Source: Phycisphaerales bacterium (GTDB lineage: Bacteria; Planctomycetota; Phycisphaerae; Phycisphaerales; UBA1924). Taken from it: a stretch of 5,104 bases of DNA. The notes beneath the pieces were generated by a model. The model was not told the origin of the DNA. It saw nothing but the letters and a program-made list of their open reading frames with translations, and did not search any database. The translations under genes and the position numbers were made by a program. Below are positions 1 to 5,104 of this stretch, one piece after another. The stretch lies in contig JALSHW010000052.1 in the NCBI GenBank assembly GCA_026982035.1, positions 1 through 5,104 on the forward strand, given 5' to 3'. Within the stretch, counting starts at the first letter, position 1, and the number at the start of each line of letters is the position of its first letter.

Positions 1-3000
1 TCCTCAGCCAGCGAACCCGACACATGCAGCACAACCGCCCGCTTGGCGTGGACTTTATTGGATGCACGAATCTCACGGATCAGCGTAATCAGCGTCCGAA
101 TCCGGTCATACGCCTCCTCGGCCACCTCATCACGCAACGACAACTCCGGCGACGGCCAACCCGATTGACACAAGGTTTCGCTCGTTCGTGTTTCATCGAA
201 GGAGAACCCGCTGATTTCTCGCATTGGGATTGTTGAGAGGCGTTCGTGGATCGACTCGGTAATAAACGGCGTCACCGGATGCATCAATCGCAGAATCGAA
301 TCCAGAACGAGTCGAAGCACCGCCGCCTGGTTTGCGTCATCCGCAACCGTCGGCTTGATCGACTCAAGATACCAATCACAAAAATCCCGCCAAAGCAAAT
401 CGTAAATCGCGTCGGCGTAATCTTTGAACATGTAGTTTCGCAACGCGGCGTTGATCGCGCCCGTTGCATGAACCACCCGCGAGAGCATCCAGCGGTCGAC
501 GAGTGAGAGTTCTTGGGGATCAATCGGCAGACCCGTTTGGACAGGGTTTTTCTCTAACATCATCATGGCGAATTTTGAGGCGTTCCAGAGTTTGTTGCAC
601 AGGTTGCGGCCAATATCAAACTTGGGCGAAGTGTTCTTGCCGGTGGCTTTGTCCATCTCCACAGGCATGCGGACATCTTGGGTTTGGGTGGTCATCTGGC
701 AGAGGGTGAAGCGCATGGCGTCGGCGCCGTGGGAGTGGATGATGTCGAGGGGGTCTACGCCATTGCCCAGCGACTTGGACATCTTGCGTCCGTCGCCGTC
801 TTGGATCATGGCGTGGATGAAGACATTTTTGAACGGGGCTGGACCTGGCATACCAGTTGCCGTGGCACAGGCGTCCCGCCTGTGTTCTTTGGTATTTGGA
901 GTTGAAGAGGAAGACACAGGCGGGACGCCTGTGCCACGGGTTTCTGTGGTTTCTAAGAAATACCGATTAAACATCGTCATCCGCGACACCCAGAGCGTGA
1001 TGATCTCGCGCGCGGTGGTCAACACGGACGACGGATTGAAGGCACTGAGCATGGATTCAAAATCTTCGATCCCGGTGGCATCTTTGGCAGCCGCAGCGTC
1101 CGGCCAGCCCATCGTCGAAAGCGGCCAAAGCGCGGAGGAGAACCAGGTGTCAAGAACATCGGGGTCTTGAGTAAAGCCGTACTCCTCTAAGAACTCAATG
1201 ATTTCACTGTCGTTCTGATTCCTAACGCAAACAGCGATCTCTTGCCCAGTTAATGGTTCTCCATCGTCGCTCAGTGGTGGATTTGGATCGGTTGGGTCAA
1301 TCGTAAGTTGGAAATTTAGTTTGCCTTCTCGCCACCACTTAGCCATGGTGGATTCAAAACGATCAAGTTTTTCGACAGATCCACCAACGGAACCATTCCA
1401 AATCGGAATCCGATGCCCCCACCAGAGTTGGCGGCTGATGCACCAGTCCCGAAGATTGTCGTGCCAGGTTTCATAGGTCTTGGCGTAGCGGGCCGGGAAG
1501 AAGGACATCGTGCCATCGGTCGCTCGAGAACCCGTGGCACAGGCGTCCCGCCTGTGTTCTTGTGTCTGTTGCTCTTCCCACTGAAAATCCCTTAAAGTAA
1601 AGCGGTATTCACTCGGATCAGAACACAGCCCGGCCCGAACCGAATTCTCAAAGACATAAGTTGCTTTCTCATCAAACTCATCAGCGTCACGAACGATTCT
1701 GTCGTATGACTCATCTTGCCACAAGGGGCCATCTGTCTTTCGGAGTTTGTTCAATTCATGTGCGGTGAAACTTTTGATCGAATGTAAAATGTCAGACAAC
1801 TTGTGCCATTGACCAGGTGATGATTCGAGTGGTCGAAGGATCATGTGAACATGATCGGGCATTACGGTTGCGATGAAAGTGTGGTGCCTATCTGCATGGA
1901 AATGGAAGCAAGCATCGAGGATCAATTGGCGTTCTTCTGGAGTGAACTCGCCTTGGTTTGATCGGAAGGTGATGAAGTACGATTTGCCGTCTTGTTGCCA
2001 GTGGGGGAGATTTCGCTTTGATTTGTTGACAGCAGGGGTGTTGGTGTTTGAAGTCATCACAGGCGGGACGCCTGTGCCACGGGTTTTTGGTTTTGATTCA
2101 GGCCACAGGTTGATTGATGCTTCGGTGCGTTGCTCGGGCTTGAGGGCCCGCTGGGCGTTGCCTCGCAACTTGTCGTCCGTCACTTTGCAGTACCATTGAT
2201 CGCTCAAATATGGCTCGATGGCCGCGTGGCTCCGGTACGAATGACCGACCGCGTGGGTGTACGGTTTCTTCTCAGCGAGCAATCCCGCATCATCAAACGC
2301 CTTCTCGATCGCCACCCGTGCATCTTCGCGTGATAGGCCAACAAACTGGGTTGCATCGCCAACATCTTCCCATCCGTGCTGATCGGAGATGCTCGCATCG
2401 GGTGCCATGATATTGATGACATCGAGATCATGCCGAAGCCCGATGGCCCAGTCGTTCTGATCATGAGCCGGCGTCACCTTCAAAAACCCAGAAGCGTACT
2501 GGGCCTTGGCATCGGAACTCTCCGGGTCGGCCATCACCACATAGTCGTCACCAATAATCGGAATCACCCGCCCAACAAACGGCAACTTGACCTTCATGCC
2601 AATAAACTTAGCGTGTTTGGGATCCTTGGGATTCACGGCCACACCCGTATCCCCAAGATAAGTCTCAGGCCGAGTCGTCGCCACCGTCACAAACTCGCCA
2701 GTTTCGTTTCCAGCATCGTCAACCACTGGATATTTCATGTACCAAAAATGCCCCTTGACATCTTCCATCTCAACTTCATCATCAGCCAACGCGGTCTGCG
2801 TGACGGGGTCCCAGTTGACCAGCCGCTTGCCACGATAGATCAACCCATCTTTGAACAACCGAAAGAACGCCTCGCGCACGGCCCGCGCGCAAATATCATC
2901 CATCGTAAACCGCTGCCGCTCCCAATCACACGAACACCCCATCGCCATGAGTTGTTCAGTGATGCGGGTTTCATATTCGTCTTTGAAGTCGTAGACAAGT

Positions 3001-3419
3001 TTGAGGAAATCCTCACGGCCATTTTCGCCAGCGAGTTCCTTCTTCTTGTACTCGGCAATCCCCGGCTTGCCTTCTTCTTTGAGTTTTTTGTCCACCATCG
3101 TCTGCGTCGCAATCCCGGCGTGATCCGTCCCAGGCATCCAAAGCGTCTCAAAGCCCTTCATGCGGTGGGCCCGAATCAGGATGTCCTGGATCGAGTTGTT
3201 GAGCGCGTGCCCAAGGTGCAACGCGGCCGTCACATTGGGCGGCGGAATCAAGATCGCGTAGGGCTTGGCCTCACCATCAAGCACCCGGCTTGGATCGGCG
3301 TGGAAGGCGTTGGAATCCATCCATTTGGTCCACATGACGGGTTCTGTCGCCGCCGGGTCGTAGGCCTTGGACATCGGTTCGAGGGTTGTGGTGGTGGGGG
3401 GAGTGGGGGGCGTCGTCAT
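1..3419 (-). CDS. valS: Valyl-tRNA synthetase with two in-frame mobile insertions (3' end outside window)
   Basis: Class I aminoacyl-tRNA synthetase that charges tRNA-Val with valine in the cytoplasm and hydrolyses mischarged Thr-tRNA. Seen: 1139 codons open to the left edge. HLGH (HIGH signature) is at residues 68-71, GTDHAGIATQ at 97-106, the editing-domain TTRPET at 248-253 with HDQND from 319, DWCISRQLWWGH at 658-669, DTWFSSALWP from 757, and KMSKS at 879-883. The anticodon-binding domain follows, including FCDWYLESIKP. The C-terminal coiled coil lies beyond the edge. Two segments are foreign: about 447-629 (a complete RAYT transposase) and about 828-853 (a REP pair); without them roughly 930 residues remain, normal for the family. 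The start at 3419 has only a weak GAAAG upstream. Met16 (3374, MSKAYDP) aligns better with usual ValS N-termini and is an alternative; the first 15 residues are Pro/Thr-rich. It is divergent from the TPR gene. Identity is near certain; whether the enzyme with its insert is active is inferred from the intact frame and motifs. Confidence 0.96.
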   Translation of the reverse strand, partial: MTTPPTPPTTTTLEPMSKAYDPAATEPVMWTKWMDSNAFHADPSRVLDGEAKPYAILIPPPNVTAALHLGHALNNSIQDILIRAHRMKGFETLWMPGTDHAGIATQTMVDKKLKEEGKPGIAEYKKKELAGENGREDFLKLVYDFKDEYETRITEQLMAMGCSCDWERQRFTMDDICARAVREAFFRLFKDGLIYRGKRLVNWDPVTQTALADDEVEMEDVKGHFWYMKYPVVDDAGNETGEFVTVATTRPETYLGDTGVAVNPKDPKHAKFIGMKVKLPFVGRVIPIIGDDYVVMADPESSDAKAQYASGFLKVTPAHDQNDWAIGLRHDLDVINIMAPDASISDQHGWEDVGDATQFVGLSREDARVAIEKAFDDAGLLAEKKPYTHAVGHSYRSHAAIEPYLSDQWYCKVTDDKLRGNAQRALKPEQRTEASINLWPESKPKTRGTGVPPVMTSNTNTPAVNKSKRNLPHWQQDGKSYFITFRSNQGEFTPEERQLILDACFHFHADRHHTFIATVMPDHVHMILRPLESSPGQWHKLSDILHSIKSFTAHELNKLRKTDGPLWQDESYDRIVRDADEFDEKATYVFENSVRAGLCSDPSEYRFTLRDFQWEEQQTQEHRRDACATGSRATDGTMSFFPARYAKTYETWHDNLRDWCISRQLWWGHRIPIWNGSVGGSVEKLDRFESTMAKWWREGKLNFQLTIDPTDPNPPLSDDGEPLTGQEIAVCVRNQNDSEIIEFLEEYGFTQDPDVLDTWFSSALWPLSTMGWPDAAAAKDATGIEDFESMLSAFNPSSVLTTAREIITLWVSRMTMFNRYFLETTETRGTGVPPVSSSSTPNTKEHRRDACATATGMPGPAPFKNVFIHAMIQDGDGRKMSKSLGNGVDPLDIIHSHGADAMRFTLCQMTTQTQDVRMPVEMDKATGKNTSPKFDIGRNLCNKLWNASKFAMMMLEKNPVQTGLPIDPQELSLVDRWMLSRVVHATGAINAALRNYMFKDYADAIYDLLWRDFCDWYLESIKPTVADDANQAAVLRLVLDSILRLMHPVTPFITESIHERLSTIPMREISGFSFDETRTSETLCQSGWPSPELSLRDEVAEEAYDRIRTLITLIREIRASNKVHAKRAVVLHVSGSLAE
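860..884 (+). repeat. REP-like palindrome, left arm of REP doublet
   Basis: CCGTGG followed by the 19-nt hairpin CACAGGCG-TCC-CGCCTGTG. It differs from the copy at 1531-1556 only at the outermost base (G instead of C at 859). It is read as HRRDACATA in the valS frame. Confidence 0.88.
915..940 (-). repeat. REP-like palindrome, right arm of REP doublet
   Basis: CACAGGCG-GGA-CGCCTGTG followed by CCACGGG, identical over 26 bp to the copy at 2058-2083. It is read as RGTGVPPV in the valS frame, the same phase as in the RAYT insertion. Confidence 0.88.
1531..1556 (+). repeat. REP-like palindrome, mRNA-downstream end of the RAYT insertion
   Basis: CCCGTGG followed by CACAGGCG-TCC-CGCCTGTG. It is the exact reverse complement of the copy at 2058-2083. 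In the valS frame it is read as HRRDACATG. The TTCTT that follows it on the plus strand is shared with the copy at 860-884, so the two have related inner flanks. Confidence 0.9.
1557..2057 (-). CDS. REP-associated tyrosine transposase (RAYT, Y1_Tnp/HUH) nested in valS frame, no own stop
   Basis: RAYTs are single-domain HUH endonucleases of the IS200/IS605-related Y1 superfamily that recognise and cut REP hairpin DNA. In ValS numbering this is Met455 to about Glu621. Seen: RNLPHW from 469, YFITFR from 481, MPDHVHMIL from 520 with the HUH-type pair His523/His525, IKSFTA from 548, and QDESYDRIVRD from 568 with the probable catalytic Tyr572. These are followed by YVFENSVRAGL from 588 and SEYRF from 603. 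All blocks expected of a RAYT are present, and about 167 residues is normal for the family. The first Met follows the REP hairpin directly and has no Shine-Dalgarno, so independent initiation looks poor. The frame has no stop and continues through the second REP (EHRRDACATG) into the rest of ValS. The codons are more A/T-rich than most of valS, consistent with acquisition. The family call is firm; whether it acts as a fused domain, a nested product or a passenger is open. Confidence 0.9.
2058..2083 (-). repeat. REP-like palindrome, mRNA-upstream end of the RAYT insertion
   Basis: Plus-strand CACAGGCG-GGA-CGCCTGTG followed by CCACGGG. Read on the minus strand it is CCCGTGG and then the hairpin, so a GTGG tetranucleotide sits directly 5' of the stem. 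That resembles the GTAG-plus-hairpin layout of known REPs. It is translated in the valS frame as RGTGVPPV and ends immediately before the RAYT ATG. Confidence 0.9.
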
Positions 3420-3492
3420 TTGAATGGGCTTTCGGGCAAGTTCATGGGAATTGTCTGTGCCCACAGTGTATACGGCGACGATAATAAGTGTG
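3420..3492. promoter_or_regulatory. Divergent spacer between valS and the TPR gene
   Basis: This 73-bp spacer must hold the promoters of both divergent genes unless they lie inside coding sequence. A small perfect palindrome, CTGTG-CC-CACAG, is at 3455-3466, followed by GTATAC at 3468-3473, which could supply a -10-like element on either strand. No convincingly spaced -35/-10 pair is visible, and no T-box leader precedes valS; there is no room for one. It is listed for position rather than for a clear motif. Confidence 0.3.
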
Positions 3493-4551
3493 ATGACCCC
3501 CCCAAACTACAACACCAAATACCACAGCGATTCAACCGGCTCAATCGAGCCCTCAACGATCGGGCTGATCGTCGCGGCACTGGTGTCGGTCGGATTGATC
3601 TTCTTGGCCTGTCGATCCCTGCTGGGCGGCCCAGCAGAGCAAGTGCCCGCCCAGATCATCACCGAAACAGAATCCAAATCCGCCCCGATCCAGACCATCG
3701 AGCAGGTGCTCGAAAGTGTGCAGGTGTATGTGTCGTCTCAGGACTATTTACCAGCCGTGGCGATCCTCAAGGGTGCCATCGCCAAATACCCAGCCGACGC
3801 CGACCTTCGCTTTGCGTTGGTTGATCTCTACATGCTCACCCAAGATTTCTCCCTTGCTTACGAACAGATCGTCGCCGCCATCGAGCATGATCAGGGGGGT
3901 GTCAACCCACAAGCCCAGTTCACCGCAGGCACCCTGGCCAACACCATAGGCCAACCCGAAATGGCCTTGGTTCACTACCAAGCCGCGACCACAGCCGATC
4001 CAACCAACGCCGATTACCCACTCTACCTCGCCAATATTCAGTTCAAACTCAACCAACTCGATCAAGCCAAGGCTTCCCTCGCCATCGCCGCTCGACTGGC
4101 CCCAGATCGCGCCATGGTCTGGGCAACCTGGGCCAAACTCGCACTCCGCCAAAACAAACGAACCATCGCCCGGCAACACATCGAAAAAGCCCGCACACTC
4201 GAGCCCCATGTCCCGGCCTGGACCATCCTCCTTGCCAACATCGAGAAACGATCAGGCAACCCAGAGCGAGCCATCGAACTCCTCTCGGCTCTTCCTCAAG
4301 ACGCCCTCAACGATCCCGAATCCATGCGTCTGCTCACCGAAAGCTATGGCATGATCGGCCAGCCCGAAGAAGCCGCCTCTCGTATGGTCGATTACGCAAC
4401 CCTGCACAACGACAACGCCCAAGCGGCGTTTGATGCCGCGATCTGGCTTGAGCGGGCCAAGCAGCGTGATGATGCCGTGTTGTGGGGAAGGCGGGCGCGT
4501 GATCTTGGTCATGAGCGTGCCCAGCAGTGGCTCGATTCGCTGCCCGATTGA
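3493..4551 (+). CDS. Membrane-anchored tetratricopeptide repeat (TPR) protein
   Basis: 352 residues from the ATG at 3493. The frame opens earlier at 3424, but those extra 23 codons cover the divergent spacer and do not resemble a signal sequence. The N-terminus is a short polar cytoplasmic segment. One transmembrane helix follows at residues 22-42 (STIGLIVAALVSVGLIFLAC); Cys40 lacks a proper lipobox (Phe at -3), so it is probably an uncleaved anchor. After a linker there are about eight degenerate TPR helix pairs from about 68 to 345. Examples are YLPAVAILKGAIAKYP (85-100), PEMALVHYQAATTADP (155-170), LDQAKASLAIAARLAP (189-204), RTIARQHIEKARTLEP (223-238) and NPERAIELLSALPQD (256-270). TPRs are protein-binding scaffolds and no enzymatic motif is present. 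The partner and pathway are unknown. The product probably faces the periplasm. No strong Shine-Dalgarno is visible. A 5-bp palindrome (CCGAT-TG-ATCGG, 4544-4555) spans the stop. Confidence 0.9.
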   Translation: MTPPNYNTKYHSDSTGSIEPSTIGLIVAALVSVGLIFLACRSLLGGPAEQVPAQIITETESKSAPIQTIEQVLESVQVYVSSQDYLPAVAILKGAIAKYPADADLRFALVDLYMLTQDFSLAYEQIVAAIEHDQGGVNPQAQFTAGTLANTIGQPEMALVHYQAATTADPTNADYPLYLANIQFKLNQLDQAKASLAIAARLAPDRAMVWATWAKLALRQNKRTIARQHIEKARTLEPHVPAWTILLANIEKRSGNPERAIELLSALPQDALNDPESMRLLTESYGMIGQPEEAASRMVDYATLHNDNAQAAFDAAIWLERAKQRDDAVLWGRRARDLGHERAQQWLDSLPD

Positions 4552-4570
4552 TCGGACGGCGCAGAATGCA

Positions 4571-4620
4571 GGTCTTTACCTTGGGGGGTCTTTACTTTGG
4601 GGGGTCTTTACTTTGGGGGG
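4571..4620 (+). repeat. Three tandem 16-bp repeats with G6 runs, between convergent genes
   Basis: Units GGTCTTTACYTTGGGG are at 4571-4586, 4587-4602 and 4603-4618, followed by a partial GGTC. Unit 1 has C where units 2 and 3 have T. The array gives G6 runs at 4583-4588, 4599-4604 and 4615-4620. It lies between the stop of the TPR gene and that of the small membrane protein gene, and unit 3 overlaps the latter's last codons and stop. No U-tract follows, so it is not a normal intrinsic terminator. Confidence 0.9.
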
Positions 4621-4859
4621 TCGATCCGTTTGCCGGCCTCGACCCAAGGGTCGATGCTCATGTCCGTCGGGGTGGCTGGTTTGCGAGATTTTTTACGCCG
4701 TTTGGCTCGCAGGGTGATCAGAACCGCCAAGAGCGTCACCACCAACACCCCCAGTAGAGAGACCATCATCAGCAGCGACATCCCCTCCCGCATCGTCTGG
4801 TCTCGGAGAGCATCGCGGGTTGGGTCGACTTGGGCAAGTTGGACAAGCAGCAGGTTCAC
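4608..4859 (-). CDS. Small single-pass membrane protein, unknown function
   Basis: 83 residues from a GTG at 4859. The frame is open to an ATG at 4928 (106 residues), but that longer start would encode the inverted repeat copy and leave only 15 bp before the divergent prfB. Other possible starts are the internal ATGs encoding MREGMSLL (4793) and MSLL (4781). Seen: a short hydrophobic N-terminus (NLLLVQLA), a polar stretch DPTRDALRDQTMREG, and a strong transmembrane helix at about 27-50 (MSLLMMVSLLGVLVVTLLAVLITL). A very basic juxtamembrane segment (RAKRRKKSRK) follows, then an acidic/proline tail. The positive-inside rule puts the C-terminus in the cytoplasm. The last residues (DPPK) and the stop are encoded by the tandem repeat. 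I do not recognise a family. The coherent membrane-protein architecture argues for a real gene, but the start is uncertain. Confidence 0.6.
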   Translation of the reverse strand: MNLLLVQLAQVDPTRDALRDQTMREGMSLLMMVSLLGVLVVTLLAVLITLRAKRRKKSRKPATPTDMSIDPWVEAGKRIDPPK

Positions 4860-4902
4860 ACACCATACTACGGACAAACCACCCCCCCGGATGCTACAGT
4901 TG

Positions 4903-4918
4903 CCCCCCAAAGTAAAGA
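4903..4918 (-). repeat. Inverted fourth copy of the 16-bp repeat
   Basis: CCCCCCAAAGTAAAGA is the exact reverse complement of 4589-4604 and of 4605-4620. With the tandem array it brackets the small membrane gene with inverted repeats about 280 bp apart. It lies about 25 bp upstream of the prfB start. Confidence 0.85.
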
Positions 4919-4930
4919 TCAGTTCCATAG

Positions 4931-4936
4931 AAAGGG
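4931..4936 (+). promoter_or_regulatory. Ribosome binding site of prfB
   Basis: AAAGGG ends 7 nt before the ATG at 4944. It is the clearest Shine-Dalgarno-like sequence in front of any gene here and supports this start over the upstream in-frame ATG at 4830. Confidence 0.55.
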
Positions 4937-4943
4937 CTCAGCC

Positions 4944-5104
4944 ATGCATCTGGAAGCACATCAGAATGTGATCAACGACTTAGAGGCGCGGATTGTAACG
5001 ATCCGTGACTCTCTTTGACTATGAAAACAAACGCAAAAAACTAGCCGAACTCGAAGAACGCATGGGGGCGATGGACTTCTGGGACAACCAGACCAAAGCC
5101 AACC
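4944..5104 (+). CDS. prfB: Peptide chain release factor 2, N-terminal part, with programmed +1 frameshift
   Basis: RF2 recognises UGA and UAA stops and triggers peptide release on the ribosome. The frame from ATG 4944 gives 24 residues (MHLEAHQNVI...IRDSL) and then an in-frame TGA at 5016-5018. Shifting +1 at CTT-TGA-C continues as DYENKRKKLAELEERMGAMDFWDN, which matches the RF2 N-terminal helical domain (the DYE..KK.L.ELE......DFW pattern). The recoding site falls at codon 25, almost where E. coli has it (codon 26). This arrangement is the known autoregulation: scarce RF2 slows termination at UGA and favours the shift. The rest of the protein, with the SPF and GGQ motifs, lies beyond the right edge. 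It is not a pseudogene, because the interruption is the conserved recoding signal. Confidence 0.93.
5013..5019 (+). other. prfB programmed +1 ribosomal frameshift site (CTTTGAC)
   Basis: The slippery CTT followed by TGA and C is the canonical RF2 recoding heptamer. The peptidyl-tRNA slips from CUU to UUU and decoding resumes at GAC. The Shine-Dalgarno-like AGGGGG that stimulates the shift a few bases upstream in E. coli is not seen here; the preceding bases are CGTGACTCT. Confidence 0.92.

Larger units (their letters stand above)
860..940. mobile_element. REP doublet (REPIN-like, no transposase) inserted in frame in valS
   Basis: Two inverted REP copies separated by 30 bp, about 81 bp (27 codons) in all. 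Arms 860-884 and 915-939 pair perfectly over 25 bp. ValS residues about 828-853 (RGTGVPPVSSSS...HRRDACAT) come from it and interrupt the loop between RMTMFNRYFL and PFKNVFIHAMI, just before KMSKS. In ordinary ValS proteins this loop is short and variable. REP doublets moved by a RAYT (REPINs) are an established class; the nearby RAYT with the same ends is a likely mobiliser, which is inference. Confidence 0.83.
1529..2085 (-). mobile_element. RAYT-bearing REP element inserted in frame in valS
   Basis: A segment of about 557 bp with ends that form a perfect inverted repeat: 1529-1556 pairs with 2058-2085. Each end contains a REP-like unit, GTGG followed by an 8-bp hairpin stem with a 3-nt loop. 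Between them lies a Y1 transposase gene. The insertion splits ValS between ALKPEQRTEASI... and ...MSFFPARYAKTYETW. In other ValS proteins these stretches are separated by only a few variable residues, before DWCISRQLWWGH. The valS frame is intact on both sides. The exact ends are uncertain because no empty site is available and no target duplication is obvious. RAYT/REP elements normally sit between genes; one inside an essential coding sequence is unusual. Confidence 0.85.
4860..4943. promoter_or_regulatory. Divergent spacer upstream of prfB and the small membrane gene
   Basis: This 84-bp gap would have to carry the prfB promoter. It contains a C7 run (4882-4888) and an inverted copy of the 16-bp repeat. 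TTGGAC (4839-4844) and CATACT (4864-4869) are separated by 19 bp and are only a weak promoter candidate for prfB. No operator or riboswitch is recognisable. Confidence 0.25.

Noticed and set aside
565..1170. Plus-strand open frame of 201 codons
   Set aside because: It is opposite the valS KMSKS region. Its AQASRLC and TGGTPVP stretches are only the REP repeats read in another frame.
860..2083. Four similar palindromic repeats as a CRISPR array
   Set aside because: The copies are in inverted pairs, spacings are 30 bp and several hundred bp, and no cas gene is present. REP structure explains them better.
1531..2083. Intein in ValS
   Set aside because: There is no splice-junction Cys/Ser at the start, no His-Asn at the end, and no Hint-domain motifs. 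The content is a Y1 transposase with REP ends.
1..3419. valS as a pseudogene disrupted by transposition
   Set aside because: The frame is open throughout the window, every catalytic motif is intact and both insertions lie in variable loops.
3424..3492. N-terminal extension of the TPR protein from the ATG at 3424
   Set aside because: It would begin 5 bp from the divergent valS start and leave no room for promoters. The transmembrane anchor is correctly placed from the 3493 start.
2376..3824. Long plus-strand open frame of 482 codons
   Set aside because: It is antisense to most of the ValS N-half and then runs out of frame through the TPR gene. It shows no family motif and is rich in Arg/His/Pro, as expected of an antisense frame of a GC-rich gene.
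3748..4209. Minus-strand open frame of 153 codons
   Set aside because: It is the complement of the TPR repeats, with no recognisable domain; the plus-strand frame has a clear helix-repeat pattern.
4544..4555. Intrinsic terminator after the TPR gene
   Set aside because: The palindrome has only a 5-bp stem with a 2-nt loop, overlaps the stop codon and has no T-tract.

Overview
The window is dense bacterial chromosome of moderate-to-high GC. It most resembles a planctomycete of the Phycisphaerae type. This placement is inferred from the style of the ValS sequence, the CACAGGCG-palindrome repeats, the weak Shine-Dalgarno signals and a prfB with the CTTTGAC recoding site. No taxonomic marker was searched.

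Layout. Positions 3419 to 1 (minus strand) are one uninterrupted reading frame of 1139 codons. It encodes valyl-tRNA synthetase (ValS) and runs off the left edge before its C-terminal coiled coil. Positions 3420-3492 are a short divergent spacer. A membrane-anchored TPR protein lies at 3493-4551 (plus). It converges on a small single-pass membrane protein (minus, stop at 4608), with three 16-bp tandem repeats at the convergence point. An inverted fourth copy lies upstream of the small gene. At the right edge prfB (release factor 2) starts at 4944 (plus) and carries the programmed +1 frameshift site at 5013-5019. Only about its first 53 codons are present.

Main point of interest. The valS frame contains two mobile insertions that preserve it. 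The larger (about 1529-2085) holds an apparently complete REP-associated tyrosine transposase (RAYT, Y1/HUH family) in the same strand and frame as valS. It is bounded by perfect 26-bp inverted copies of a REP-like hairpin and has no stop codon, so ValS would be translated as N-half, transposase, C-half. The smaller (about 860-940) is a pair of the same repeats without a transposase, also read through in frame. Both fall in loops of ValS that vary between species, and the ATP-binding (HLGH, KMSKS), editing and anticodon-binding motifs are all kept. The locus therefore looks like an essential housekeeping enzyme carrying a transposase as an internal domain.

The genes do not form a pathway, but valS and prfB are both translation genes. 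The TPR and small membrane proteins between them are of unknown function.
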